In this document: piece by piece, positions 1-10,729 of the stretch
How positions within the stretch are numbered: position 1 is the stretch's first letter
Layout: each line of letters begins with the position of its first letter
Assembly (NCBI RefSeq): GCF_002017875.1
Contig: NZ_MUFV01000001.1
Span: 62,001 to 126,000, forward strand
Direction of reading: 5' to 3'
Source of the DNA: Deinococcus sp. LM3
GTDB lineage: Bacteria > Deinococcota > Deinococci > Deinococcales > Deinococcaceae
DNA: 64,000 nucleotides
Notes under the pieces: generated by a model
Seen by the model: the letters and a program-made list of their open reading frames with translations, nothing else
Databases searched by the model: none
What the model was told of the DNA's origin: nothing
Translations under genes and position numbers: made by a program

Positions 1-900
<900 letters not shown>

Positions 901-914
901 ATCCGCACACCGAA

Positions 915-947
915 GAAGGCCCCCAGCCGATCGAGCTGGGGGCCTTC
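915..947. terminator. Bidirectional hairpin terminator between pckA and malG
   Basis: A perfect 13-bp stem (915-927 with 935-947, starting GAAGGCCCCCAGC) and a 7-base loop lie between two convergent genes. There is no long T tract on either side, so termination strength is uncertain. Confidence 0.7.
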
Positions 948-968
948 GCCTGTGCAGGATGAAGGTGA

Positions 969-2353
<1,385 letters not shown>

Positions 2354-2357
<4 letters not shown>

Positions 2358-3763
2358 TTGCGGGCCTCCTCGAACACGCCGGCGGCGCGGAAGTTCACGA
2401 GGCTGATGGCGAGGGTCAGGAAGAAGATGATCAGCGCAATGGCGCTGGCCAGCGCGAAGTTCTGCCCGCCGCTGGACACGAACGCGGTGTTGTACCCCCA
2501 CGACAGCAGGATGTCGGTGCTCTGCGCGGTGCTTTCACGCCCTTCCTGGGCCGGGCCGCCCGCCGTAAGCAGGTAGATGATGCCGAAATTGTTGAAGTTG
2601 AACGCGAAGCCCGACAGCAGGATCGGCGTGAACGAGGTGCGCAGCAGCGGCAGCGTGATGTTGGTAATCTGCTGCCAGCGGCTGGCCCCGTCAATCTCGG
2701 CCGCCTCGTACAGGTCCTCGTTGATGGTGCTCAGGGCGCTGATGGTGGCGGTCATCATGTACGGGAAACCCAGCCACAGGTTCACGAGCAGGATGCTGAC
2801 CTTCGCCCACAGCGGGTCGCCCAGCCAGGGCACGGCGGCGATACCAAGCAGGCCCAGAGTCTTGTTCACGATCCCGAACTGCTGGTTGAACAGCGCCACC
2901 CACATCTGCACGCTGATCACGGCGGGCACCGCCCACGGCAGGAACAGCAGCGTGCGGTACACGTTGCGGCCCTTCAGGCGTTTGTTGTACAGCAGGATGC
3001 CCAGGATCAGGCCGGCGAGGGCGTTGATGACGATGGTCGAGAAGGCGAACACCACGGTCCACAGGAACACGGGCCACAGGGCGCGGCTGGCCTTCCCGAA
3101 GATCTCCTGGAAGTTGGCGAGGCCCACGTACTCGAAGCGGTTGATGCGGGTGGCGTTCGCGACTGCCACCGTCTCCGGGACGGGCGCGGCGAGCGTGACG
3201 GTGTTGCCGCTGATCCCGCTGACCGCCTGGCGGTACGGGACGCTGGCTTCCTCGTCGTACAGGACGATGGTGGCGCCCGCGCAGGTGGGCGCGGCACACT
3301 TGAGGAACTCGGCGAGGTTCTGCCCCTGCTGCTCGGGCAGGGTCACGGTCAGGCGGTCGGCGCTGAGGGTCGCGGCGGTGCGCGAGGCGCTGTCCGGGTT
3401 GCCGCTGTTCGCGCCGCTGTAGTTGGTAAAGGCGTAGTTCACGGTCAGGATGACCGGCAGCACCGTGAATGCCAGGATGAACACCAGCGCGGGCAGCAGG
3501 TAGAACCAGTTGGTGATCCACGGGAACAGGCGGTAGGTCAGGGGCGTGAGGACCAGCAGGGTCAGCAGCGTGAAGATCAGGATGGTGTACGCGGGCGCGC
3601 CGGGCAGCACCTGGGCGGTCAGGCCGGACAGCAGCCAGCCGATCAGGAAGCTCACGCCGATCAGGACACTCAGGATCAGCAGGGCCAGGAAGACGCCGCG
3701 CGTTCCCTGGGGCGGCACGTTGGCTGGCCGGCGGCGGATGGGGGGGTGCATCGTGTGGGTCAT
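2354..3763 (-). CDS. malF: Maltose/maltodextrin ABC permease MalF
   Basis: Partner permease of MalG, 469 residues. It has N-terminal hydrophobic segments, a large extracytoplasmic loop (about residues 110-210, polar, rich in N, S, T and containing two cysteines) as in MalF P2 loops, and a C-terminal EAA loop EAAEIDGASRW followed by ITLPLLR. The ATG at 3763 is preceded by GGGAGG about 12 bases upstream; a second ATG four codons on (3751) is possible. It is translationally coupled to malG by a 4-base overlap and separated from malE by a hairpin, which would allow more binding protein than permease to be made. Confidence 0.92.
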
Positions 3764-3893
3764 GGGTGGGGAGAACCTCCCTGCGCGTGTGGGCAGGTGG
3801 AACCGCTACCGGAGCGGCGGGCAGAACGGGGCGGAGCGGACCTGGGTACCGGGCAGCCTACACCCTGGAGGGCCCTGCCGGGCCGACAAAGCG

Positions 3894-3931
3894 GCTGCCC
3901 CGCCCGGCCTCGGTGGGCGCGGCGGGGCAGC
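3894..3931 (-). terminator. Intercistronic hairpin between malE and malF
   Basis: An 11-bp perfect stem (3894-3904 with 3921-3931, starting GCTGCCCCGCC) lies just after the malE stop and before malF. In binding-protein operons such hairpins act as partial terminators or mRNA stabilisers; that role is inferred. Confidence 0.55.
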
Positions 3932-3947
3932 AGGCGGCGTTACAGGA

Positions 3948-5129
3948 TCACTTGATGTTGCTGTTGATTTCCTGCACGGCCTTGTCGAGGATCTGGCCGT
4001 AGTTCTGGCCGGGCTTCTGGACGCTCTGCGCGATGGCGTTGCTCCAGGGGCCCCACACGGCGCCCATCTGCGGGACGTTGGGCATGGGGGTGCCGGCGCT
4101 GATGCTCTTGCCGAAGCCCACGACGACCGGATCGGCCTTCAGTTTGGTGCGGGCGCTGAGGCTGACGGGGATGCGGCCGCCGGCCTTGTTGAAGGCGACC
4201 TGCGCGTCGCTGGCGCTGATCTGGCGGGCGAAGGCGGCGGCAGCGGCCTTGTTCTTGCTGTAGGCGTTGAGCATGGTGCCCTGCACACCCACGAAGGGGC
4301 TCCACTTGCCGGTGGCGCCGGGAGGAGTGGGGAAGGTCATGATGCCGTAGTCGATGCCGGCTTTCTTGATGTCGCCCATGTCCCAGGGTCCGGTGAGGAA
4401 CATGGCGAGGCGGCCGTCCACGAAGGCGCTCTTGGCGGCGCCGCCGTCCACGCCTTCAGGCACGAGGTTGTACTTGTAGCGCAGGTCGTTCAGGAAGGCG
4501 CTGGCCTTGTCGGCTCCGGCGTTGGCGAGGCCCACGTCCTTGGTGTTCAGGGTGCCGCCGGTGTTCTTGAAGACGTAGCCGCCGTACGCGCTGACGATCC
4601 CGTACTGCATGTAGGCGTTGCTGAGGTCGGCGAGGTAGCCGAATTTACCGCTGCTGGTGTTCTTCTGCGCGGCGGCCAGGAACGCACTCCAGGTGGTGGG
4701 GGCGCTGGGCACGAGTTTCTTGTTGTACACGACGGCGACCGCTTCGGCGAACATGGGGATGCCGAACAGTTTGCCCTGGTAGGTCAGGGCGCTGACGGCG
4801 GTCTTGTCGAGGTCGGTCTTGCTGGTGACGTACTTGTCCATCGGCTCGATGACGCCGGCGGCGGCCAGCTGGCCGAGGCGGTCCTGGGGCAGCGTGGTGA
4901 TCAGATCGGGGCCCTGGCCCTTGGGGGCGCTCTGGATCAGCTTGTCGGGGATCTGGTCGAAGGGCACGCTGACGATGTTGACGGTGTTACCGGTTTTCGT
5001 CTTGTACTGGGCGGCCTGGGTGCGCAGCCACGCGAGTTCGGCGTCGCCGAAGTGCGTCCAGACGGTCAGGGTGGCGGCGCTGGCCTGGCTGATCAGCGCG
5101 AGCGAGAGAACGGTCAGTGCTTTTTTCAT
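3948..5129 (-). CDS. malE: Maltose/maltodextrin-binding protein MalE
   Basis: Extracytoplasmic solute-binding protein that delivers maltose or maltodextrins to MalFG. 393 residues. It begins MKKALTVLSLALISQASA, a signal peptide with an Ala-x-Ala cleavage site, then TLTVWTHFGDAELAWL, typical of family-1 sugar-binding proteins. The ATG at 5129 is chosen because AAGGAG lies five bases upstream and the signal peptide begins there; the upstream in-frame extension reads through the promoter. First gene of the operon, with its own promoter (5272-5300) and a LacI-type operator-like site (5229-5242). Confidence 0.93.
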   Translation of the reverse strand: MKKALTVLSLALISQASAATLTVWTHFGDAELAWLRTQAAQYKTKTGNTVNIVSVPFDQIPDKLIQSAPKGQGPDLITTLPQDRLGQLAAAGVIEPMDKYVTSKTDLDKTAVSALTYQGKLFGIPMFAEAVAVVYNKKLVPSAPTTWSAFLAAAQKNTSSGKFGYLADLSNAYMQYGIVSAYGGYVFKNTGGTLNTKDVGLANAGADKASAFLNDLRYKYNLVPEGVDGGAAKSAFVDGRLAMFLTGPWDMGDIKKAGIDYGIMTFPTPPGATGKWSPFVGVQGTMLNAYSKNKAAAAAFARQISASDAQVAFNKAGGRIPVSLSARTKLKADPVVVGFGKSISAGTPMPNVPQMGAVWGPWSNAIAQSVQKPGQNYGQILDKAVQEINSNIK

Positions 5130-5228
5130 AGAGCTCCTTGAAGGACGGCGGCCTTGTGAACCGCTTCCAATTGGGGTTGATCCTGTTCCATCGGCGTTCC
5201 ACGGAAGGAGCCTTCTGGAGGTGGCCGA

Positions 5229-5242
5229 TTCGAGCGCTTTCG
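5229..5242. promoter_or_regulatory. LacI-type operator-like site below the malE promoter
   Basis: TTCGAGCGCTTTCG matches 10 of 14 positions of the perfect palindrome TGAAAGCGCTTTCA found before the LacI gene at 52213. It sits about 30 bases downstream of the malE -10 box, where a repressor would block elongation. Which regulator binds it is not known. Confidence 0.45.
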
Positions 5243-5271
5243 GCCGAATGAATTCTGATTGCTCGCGAAAC

Positions 5272-5300
5272 AGTATAGGCCCGCACCGCCCGCTTGACAA
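5272..5300 (-). promoter_or_regulatory. malE operon promoter
   Basis: Read on the minus strand: TTGTCA (5295-5300), a 17-base spacer, then TATACT (5272-5277). This is one mismatch from TTGACA and one from TATAAT with the ideal spacer. The implied 5' leader is about 135 bases, so this gene is not leaderless. Confidence 0.75.
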
Positions 5301-5546
5301 TGCCCTTGCGATTCAGGAAACGAGCGTGTCAGCCGCGCAAAAGTATGCTTCGCCACACCAAGTCCAAAAGATGCGAACGGTCAGGACGCAGCTGATGAAT
5401 CCGGTGATTCCGAAAGGAGATGAGACACCAGCATACGTCACGCCGGCCCCGGCTGTCACCGCCCCCGATCCGTGGAACGGACCGGCCGGTTCCAGACCGC
5501 TCCCCACCACCGGCCGTCCGGTGACGCGGCCCGCAGACAGCCGTCC

Positions 5547-5575
5547 TTACCGGCCGGTCAGGGGCGGCGTATACT
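5547..5575 (+). promoter_or_regulatory. Leaderless promoter of the MFS transporter gene
   Basis: TTACCG (5547-5552), 17 bases, TATACT (5570-5575), then six bases to the ATG at 5582. Transcription would start at or next to the A of the ATG. The rest of 5301-5546 shows no gene. Confidence 0.65.
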
Positions 5576-5581
5576 CCGCGC

Positions 5582-6808
5582 ATGTCGGCCTCCCCCACTC
5601 CAGGCGCAGCCACGGGCCGCACGCGCCTCACGCTGTTCTTCACCATCTTCATCGCCATGCTGGGCCTGAGCGTCCTGTTCCCGATCATCGCGCCGCTGGG
5701 CCGGCAACTCGGCCTGACCGAAACGCAGACCGGCTGGTTCTCGACCGGCTACTCCCTGATGCAGTTCGTGTTCTCCCCCATCTGGGGAAACCGCAGCGAA
5801 CGCCAGGGCCGCAAACCCATCCTGATCCTGGGCCTCGTCGGCTTTTCCATCAGCTTCGGCCTGTTCGGACTGCTGGCCGAACTGGGCCTGCAGGGCGTCC
5901 TGGGCGGCACGCTGCTGTTCGCGCTGCTGGTCGCCTCCCGCCTGATCGGCGGCGTCCTGTCGAGCGCCACCCTGCCCACCGCGCAGGCCATGATGGCCGA
6001 CCTGAGCGACAAGAACGACCGCGCCGCCAGCCTCGGCCTGATCGGCGCGGCCTTCGGCCTGGGCGTCGTGTTCGGCCCCGCCATCGGCGCCCTCCTGAGC
6101 ACCGTCAGCCTCACCGCGCCCATCTACTTCAGCACCGCCCTGGGCCTGATCACCGCCCTCGTCGCGTGGCGCACCCTGCCCGAAACGCGCCGCGCCGGCA
6201 CCCCCGAACCCGCCGCCGGCAGCCGCCGCGCCCTGCTCCGCCAGGGAGCCATCCCGCTGTTCCTGGCCATCAGCGCCCTGAGCACCCTCGCCAGCGTCGG
6301 CATGGAACAGACCATCGGCTTCTACGTGCAGGACACCCTGGCCCTCACCCCGGAAGGCGCGGCCCGCACCGTCGGCGGCATGCTGACCATCTTCGGACTG
6401 GTCGCCGCGCTCGTGCAGGGCGGCGCGATCCGCCCCCTCGCCAGACGCTTTCCGACCACGCCGCTGATCGCCGCCGGGCTGCTGATCATGGCCGCCGGAA
6501 TGTTCCTGCTGCCCGCCGGACAGAGCTTCTGGCCCATCACCCTGGCCCTGGCCGTCATCGGAATCGGCAGCGCCGTCCTGAGCCCCAGCCTCAGCGCCGC
6601 CCTGAGCCTCAGCGTCACCGAAGACCAGCAGGGCGCCGTCGCCGGACTGAACTCCAGCGCCCTCGCCCTGGGCCGCATGACCGGCCCCCTGATCGGTACC
6701 AGCCTGTACCAGGGCGCCAGCCACGCCGCCCCCTACCTCCTCAGCGGCGCCGTCCTGCTGGCCCTGCTCGCCTGGACGCTGATCGCCCGGCCCAGGGTGA
6801 GCAGCTGA
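5582..6808 (+). CDS. MFS transporter, drug-exporter-like
   Basis: 408-residue membrane protein with twelve predicted hydrophobic segments. The loop after the second segment reads GNRSERQGRKP, the MFS motif A that marks proton-coupled exporters of the DHA1 type. Substrate cannot be read from sequence. The start is fixed by a -10 box TATACT six bases upstream (leaderless). It diverges from malE but looks independently controlled. The stop codon lies inside the first unit of a heptamer repeat. Confidence 0.82.
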   Translation: MSASPTPGAATGRTRLTLFFTIFIAMLGLSVLFPIIAPLGRQLGLTETQTGWFSTGYSLMQFVFSPIWGNRSERQGRKPILILGLVGFSISFGLFGLLAELGLQGVLGGTLLFALLVASRLIGGVLSSATLPTAQAMMADLSDKNDRAASLGLIGAAFGLGVVFGPAIGALLSTVSLTAPIYFSTALGLITALVAWRTLPETRRAGTPEPAAGSRRALLRQGAIPLFLAISALSTLASVGMEQTIGFYVQDTLALTPEGAARTVGGMLTIFGLVAALVQGGAIRPLARRFPTTPLIAAGLLIMAAGMFLLPAGQSFWPITLALAVIGIGSAVLSPSLSAALSLSVTEDQQGAVAGLNSSALALGRMTGPLIGTSLYQGASHAAPYLLSGAVLLALLAWTLIARPRVSS

Positions 6809-6867
6809 TGGCTGATGGCTGATGGCTGATGGCTGATGGCTGATGGCTGATGGCTGATGGCTGATGG
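6805..6867 (+). repeat. Nine tandem copies of CTGATGG
   Basis: Nine perfect heptamers in a row. The first copy supplies the TGA stop of the MFS gene, so gain or loss of copies would not change the protein. It lies between that gene and the rsmB promoter. Confidence 0.95.
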
Positions 6868-6951
6868 TCAAGAGCGTGTGCGCGGCCGGGCCGCACATGT
6901 CAAGGCCACCCACTCCCCACCCTCCCCCCTTCCGGCGCGTACACTGCCAAG

Positions 6952-8265
6952 GTGAACGACGCTCCACGCCGCCCCTCTGCCCGCCCTGCCTCCGGTTCGT
7001 CCCGCGGTCCCCGCGAGGACCTGCCGGGGCCTTTCAATCCCGCGCGGGAGGTGGCGGTGCGGGTGCTGCTGCGCGTGCTGAACGGCGACGCGTTTGCGGC
7101 TCCGGCGCTGGATGACGCCCTGCAACAGGCGCGCCTGCCGGGCCGGGATTCGGGACTGGCGACGCACATCGTGTACGGCACTCTGCGGCACGCGCTCACG
7201 CTGGACCGCGCCCTGAGCCCCATGCTGAAGGGCGAGACACACCCGAAGACGCGGGCGGTGCTGATGGCCGGCGCGTTCGAGAAACTGTTCCTGGGCACCG
7301 CGCCGCACGCCGTGGCGAGCGAGTACGTGAACCTGGCGCGCGGGGCGCGGCTGGGGCCGCCCGGACTGGTGAACGCCGTGCTGCGCCGCGTGACGCTGCC
7401 CGACGCGACCGACGAGACCCGCACGGAACTGCCCGAGTGGCTGGCCGGGGTGTACCGCGCGGCGTTCGGTGAGCAGGCGGGCGCGGTCATGGCGGACCTG
7501 CTGCGCCCGCAACCGCTGTGGCTGAGCCTGTCGGAAGCGGGCGTGCGCGCCCTGGAGGAAGAGGGCAGCGTGGTGCATCCGGGCGTGCAGGGCGTGGACC
7601 GCGTGGAACTGGACCGCCCGCTGCGCCGCACCGCCGCGTACGAGAACGGGCAGGCCCAGCCGATCAACCCGGCCAGTCTGGCCTGCGTGGACGCGCTGGG
7701 CGACGTGAGCGGCGTGCGGGTGCTGGACCTGGCGGGCGGGGCGGGCGTGAAGGCCGCGATGCTCGCCACGCGCGGCGCGCAGGTCACCAGCGTGGACCTC
7801 GTGGCCCGCAAGCACGACGCGGCGCGCGGGAACCTGCGCCGCCTGGGCCTGAAAGCCGAGTTCGTGACGCACGACCTGACCGAACCCCTGACCCTGGAAC
7901 CGGCGGCCGTGGTGCTGCTGGACGCCCCCTGCACCGGCAGCGGCACGCTGCGCAGCCACCCGGAAATCAAGTTGCGCCTCACGCCGGACGCCGTGCAGGA
8001 GATGGCGGCGTTGCAGGCACGGATGCTGCCGAACGCGGCGGCGCTGGTGCAGCCCGGCGGAACGCTGGTGTACTCGGTGTGTTCGGTCACGCCGCAGGAA
8101 GGGCCGGAGGTCGTGCAGGCCTTCCTGGACGCCCACCCGGACTTCGAGGCGCAGCCCGTGACGGGCGTCGAGGTGCCCACCGTCCCGGCGGGACCGGGCG
8201 TGCTGACCGTCCCGGACGGCGGCATCGACGGGTTCTTCATCGCGCGGATGGGACGCCGGACGTAA
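6952..8265 (+). CDS. rsmB: 16S rRNA (cytosine-C5) methyltransferase RsmB/Sun
   Basis: Methylates a cytosine of 16S rRNA using S-adenosylmethionine. 437 residues: an N-terminal NusB-like RNA-binding part (about residues 25-150) and a C-terminal Rossmann methyltransferase with VLDLAGGAGVKAAMLA (SAM loop), the DAPCTGSG motif with one catalytic-site cysteine and YSVCSV with the second. The GTG start at 6952 is supported by TACACT six bases upstream (leaderless). The first 20 residues are a low-complexity tail. Confidence 0.9.
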   Translation: MNDAPRRPSARPASGSSRGPREDLPGPFNPAREVAVRVLLRVLNGDAFAAPALDDALQQARLPGRDSGLATHIVYGTLRHALTLDRALSPMLKGETHPKTRAVLMAGAFEKLFLGTAPHAVASEYVNLARGARLGPPGLVNAVLRRVTLPDATDETRTELPEWLAGVYRAAFGEQAGAVMADLLRPQPLWLSLSEAGVRALEEEGSVVHPGVQGVDRVELDRPLRRTAAYENGQAQPINPASLACVDALGDVSGVRVLDLAGGAGVKAAMLATRGAQVTSVDLVARKHDAARGNLRRLGLKAEFVTHDLTEPLTLEPAAVVLLDAPCTGSGTLRSHPEIKLRLTPDAVQEMAALQARMLPNAAALVQPGGTLVYSVCSVTPQEGPEVVQAFLDAHPDFEAQPVTGVEVPTVPAGPGVLTVPDGGIDGFFIARMGRRT

Positions 8266-8304
8266 GCGGTAGGCAGCGCAGACCGGGCCGGGTACGCTGG
8301 GGGC

Positions 8305-8982
8305 ATGACACTCCTGCGCCGGTCCGTCCTGCTGAGCCTGCTCCTGAGTCTCTCCCCCGGCGCCGCGCAGGCGCAGGCCCCGGCGAACTGCGCGCTGGCG
8401 AACGCCGTGGACAGCGGCACCTACGCCAACCTGACGATCAGCACGTGGTCTGAAGTCGATCAGGACAACGCCAGTTACAACTGGGCCGAGTGCCGCGCCG
8501 CCGCGCTGCGCCGCACCCTGACCGGCAACCCGAAACTCAGCGCCCGGATCGACACGCTGCGAAGGCAGTACCGCGAGATGCGCGCCATCGAGAGCGAACT
8601 GGCGGGCACGCGCGCCGGGGGCGGCACCCTGTACGCACACGCCGTCCCCCGGTCCTACGCGTTCCTGGAAGAGCAGATCGGGAGTCTGGCGGCGCTGGCC
8701 CGCAGCCCCCTCGGCGGGCAGACGGGCGCCCTGTACGCGCGGCAGGTCACGCAGGCCCGCGCGGACCACGCGGCGTACATCGCGGCCTTGCGCCGCTACC
8801 GCCCCGGCCCGGACGAGGATTACGTGCAGTTCGACCCGGCCGACTGGAAGGCCCGCGTGGACCGCTACGAGGCGCTCGGGAAGGCGATCATGCTCACGCT
8901 CGGCAGCCGCAATGACGCCGCGACCGCCACCGGGTACGCCATCCTGACCAGCCCGGTGTTCGGCGCCGACAGCGAGTACTGA
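8305..8982 (+). CDS. Secreted protein of unknown function
   Basis: 225 residues with a clear signal peptide (RRSVLLSLLLSLSPG, cleavage near AQAQA). The mature part is helical in composition, rich in R, Y and A, with two cysteines. I recognise no family. The start at 8305 is supported by TACGCT six bases upstream (leaderless). It ends seven bases before the stop of a convergent unknown gene. Confidence 0.7.
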   Translation: MTLLRRSVLLSLLLSLSPGAAQAQAPANCALANAVDSGTYANLTISTWSEVDQDNASYNWAECRAAALRRTLTGNPKLSARIDTLRRQYREMRAIESELAGTRAGGGTLYAHAVPRSYAFLEEQIGSLAALARSPLGGQTGALYARQVTQARADHAAYIAALRRYRPGPDEDYVQFDPADWKARVDRYEALGKAIMLTLGSRNDAATATGYAILTSPVFGADSEY

Positions 8983-8988
8983 TCGCCC

Positions 8989-9759
8989 CTACGGACGGGC
9001 GGCGCGCCGCAGATGACTCCACAGGTCACCCTCCAGCGCGGCGACCCACACCGGGGGCATGTCGCTGAACTGCGCGGCACTGAGGGTCACGACCCGTTCG
9101 CCGTTCGTCAACACGGTGAAGGCCTGCGCGGGGCCGATCAGCGGAGGCTGGGCCGCCCAGCCCTGCGCGGCCGCCTGTGCCAGCCAGTGCGTGAACGCCG
9201 CGCGGATGTCCGTGCCCGGCGGCAACAGGACGTGCGGTGCTCCCTGCGGTTCCGGCCAGGACACGCCGGGCGGGGCACCCAGGTTCAGGCCCGGCCCTGC
9301 GGCCGCGTGCCCTGACCGGGGCAGCAGCGGCAGGTCCAGCGTTCCGCCATCCGAGCTGACCATGACCAGCAGGGACTCCTCCCCCACCCCGAACAGGTCG
9401 GCAGGCACGCCGAAGCCCACGGCACCCGTCGGCACGGACGGGCACCCGGCCGCCAGCAGCGCGGCGCGGATACCGGCCAGCGCCCGCCACTGTCCGTGCG
9501 GGTCAGTCGGGCCGCGCAGACGCACGAAAGTCTCGTCCGCCCGGTCACGGTACACGCCCAGCGGGGTCACGCCCGCCGGCCACACCACGCCGCGCAGCGG
9601 GGCAGGCAGGTCCGCCACGCGCCGCCGGGGCCAGCGCAGCGGCGGGAACAGCAATCCCAGCGCCAGCCGCAGCCGGGCCAGCCGGGCAGGTCCCCACATC
9701 GCCTGACGGCCACCTATCACCGCCGGATACCCGAACGTCCAGCCCCGTTCACGCTTCAT
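8989..9759 (-). CDS. Protein of unknown function
   Basis: 256 residues, rich in P, G and L, no signal peptide and no motif I recognise. An R-rich N-terminal region (about residues 20-50) is followed by beta-rich segments. The start at 9759 is supported by TACACT six bases upstream on the minus strand (leaderless) and by GC-rich codon use throughout. Expressed as a single gene convergent with the secreted protein upstream. Confidence 0.65.
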   Translation of the reverse strand: MKRERGWTFGYPAVIGGRQAMWGPARLARLRLALGLLFPPLRWPRRRVADLPAPLRGVVWPAGVTPLGVYRDRADETFVRLRGPTDPHGQWRALAGIRAALLAAGCPSVPTGAVGFGVPADLFGVGEESLLVMVSSDGGTLDLPLLPRSGHAAAGPGLNLGAPPGVSWPEPQGAPHVLLPPGTDIRAAFTHWLAQAAAQGWAAQPPLIGPAQAFTVLTNGERVVTLSAAQFSDMPPVWVAALEGDLWSHLRRAARP

Positions 9760-9818
9760 GCTCGCAGTGTAAAACCGGGCCGCACACGGCGACCCGGCAG
9801 GTGAAGCCCGAAGGGTTG

Positions 9819-9952
9819 TACGGACTCCGATTGAATGGGTTGCAAAACCCGTTCAATCCGAGCGGATGTGAGTGGGAGTCAAGCGGGTTCCGGACGTGGA
9901 GCTGGCAATCCGGTGAAGTTCCGGATTGTTAGCGAAACAAACGGAATCCGTA
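9819..9952 (-). mobile_element. Two-hairpin repeat, copy A (MITE-like)
   Basis: 134 bp, ends TACGGACTCCG and GGAATCCGTA. Same family as the copies at 12479, 27082, 35206, 50928 and 58472. Its right end touches the TAA stop of deoD (stop triplet at 9953-9955). Flanking triplets are TTG and TTA. Confidence 0.85.
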
Positions 9953-10660
9953 TTACTCGCCCAGCGCGGCGTCGAGGGCGATCTCGATCATGGCGTTGAA
10001 GGTCAGCTGGCGTTCCTCGGCGGTGGTTTCCTCGCGGGTGACGAGGTGGTCGCTGATGGTCAGGACGGTCAGGGCCTTCACTCCGTGCTTGGCGGCCAGG
10101 GTGTACAGCCCGGCGGCCTCCATCTCGACGGCCAGCACGCCGAAGTCCGCCCAGATTTTGTACTGGTCGAAATCGTCGTGGTAGAAGGTGTCGCTGCTCA
10201 TGATGTTCCCGACGTGCGTGGTGTGGCCGCGCTCGCGGGCGATCTGGTAGGCGCGCATCAGCAGGTCGAAGTCCGCGATGGGGGCGAAGTTCTTAGCGCC
10301 GAAGCGGATGTTGTTGATGTTGCTGTCCGTGCAGGCCGCCTGCGCCAGGACGATGTCTCGCACGTGCACGTTCTCCTGGTAGCTGCCGGCGGTGCCGACG
10401 CGGATCAGGTTCTTGCAGCCGTACTGCGTGATCAGTTCGCTGACGTAGATCATGGAGCTGGCGATGCCCATGCCGGTGCCCTGCACGCTGACGCGTTTGC
10501 CCTTGTACGTGCCGGTGTAGCCGTGCATGCCGCGCACGGTGTTGTGCAGGACGGGGTCCGTGAGGAAGGTCTCGGCGATGTGCTTGGCGCGCAGCGGGTC
10601 GCCCGGCAGGAGGACGGTCTCGGCAATCTGGCCCGGTTCGGCGTTCAGGTGAATACTCAT
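9953..10660 (-). CDS. deoD: Purine nucleoside phosphorylase DeoD
   Basis: Splits purine (deoxy)nucleosides with phosphate to base and (deoxy)ribose-1-phosphate, in nucleoside salvage. 235 residues, the normal length. Visible family signatures are PGDPLRAKHIAETFL near the N-terminus, GTGMGIASSMIYVSEL, VGTAGSYQ, VLAVEMEAAGLY (ribose-binding Glu) and TISDHL. The start at 10660 is supported by TAGCCT seven bases upstream (leaderless). A fragment of deoC, which acts after DeoD in deoxynucleoside breakdown, lies at 16839. Confidence 0.95.
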   Translation of the reverse strand: MSIHLNAEPGQIAETVLLPGDPLRAKHIAETFLTDPVLHNTVRGMHGYTGTYKGKRVSVQGTGMGIASSMIYVSELITQYGCKNLIRVGTAGSYQENVHVRDIVLAQAACTDSNINNIRFGAKNFAPIADFDLLMRAYQIARERGHTTHVGNIMSSDTFYHDDFDQYKIWADFGVLAVEMEAAGLYTLAAKHGVKALTVLTISDHLVTREETTAEERQLTFNAMIEIALDAALGE

Positions 10661-10729
10661 GCCTTACAGGCTAACAGGCGCGTGCGGGAGGATCGTCCGG
10701 GCAGCTCCGGGACGGGGGATCCGGGGCGC

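Noticed and set aside
5419..5523. 34-codon frame with an AGGAG-like site between malE and the MFS gene
   Set aside because: Arg/Pro-rich, no conservation evidence, and it overlaps the MFS promoter region.
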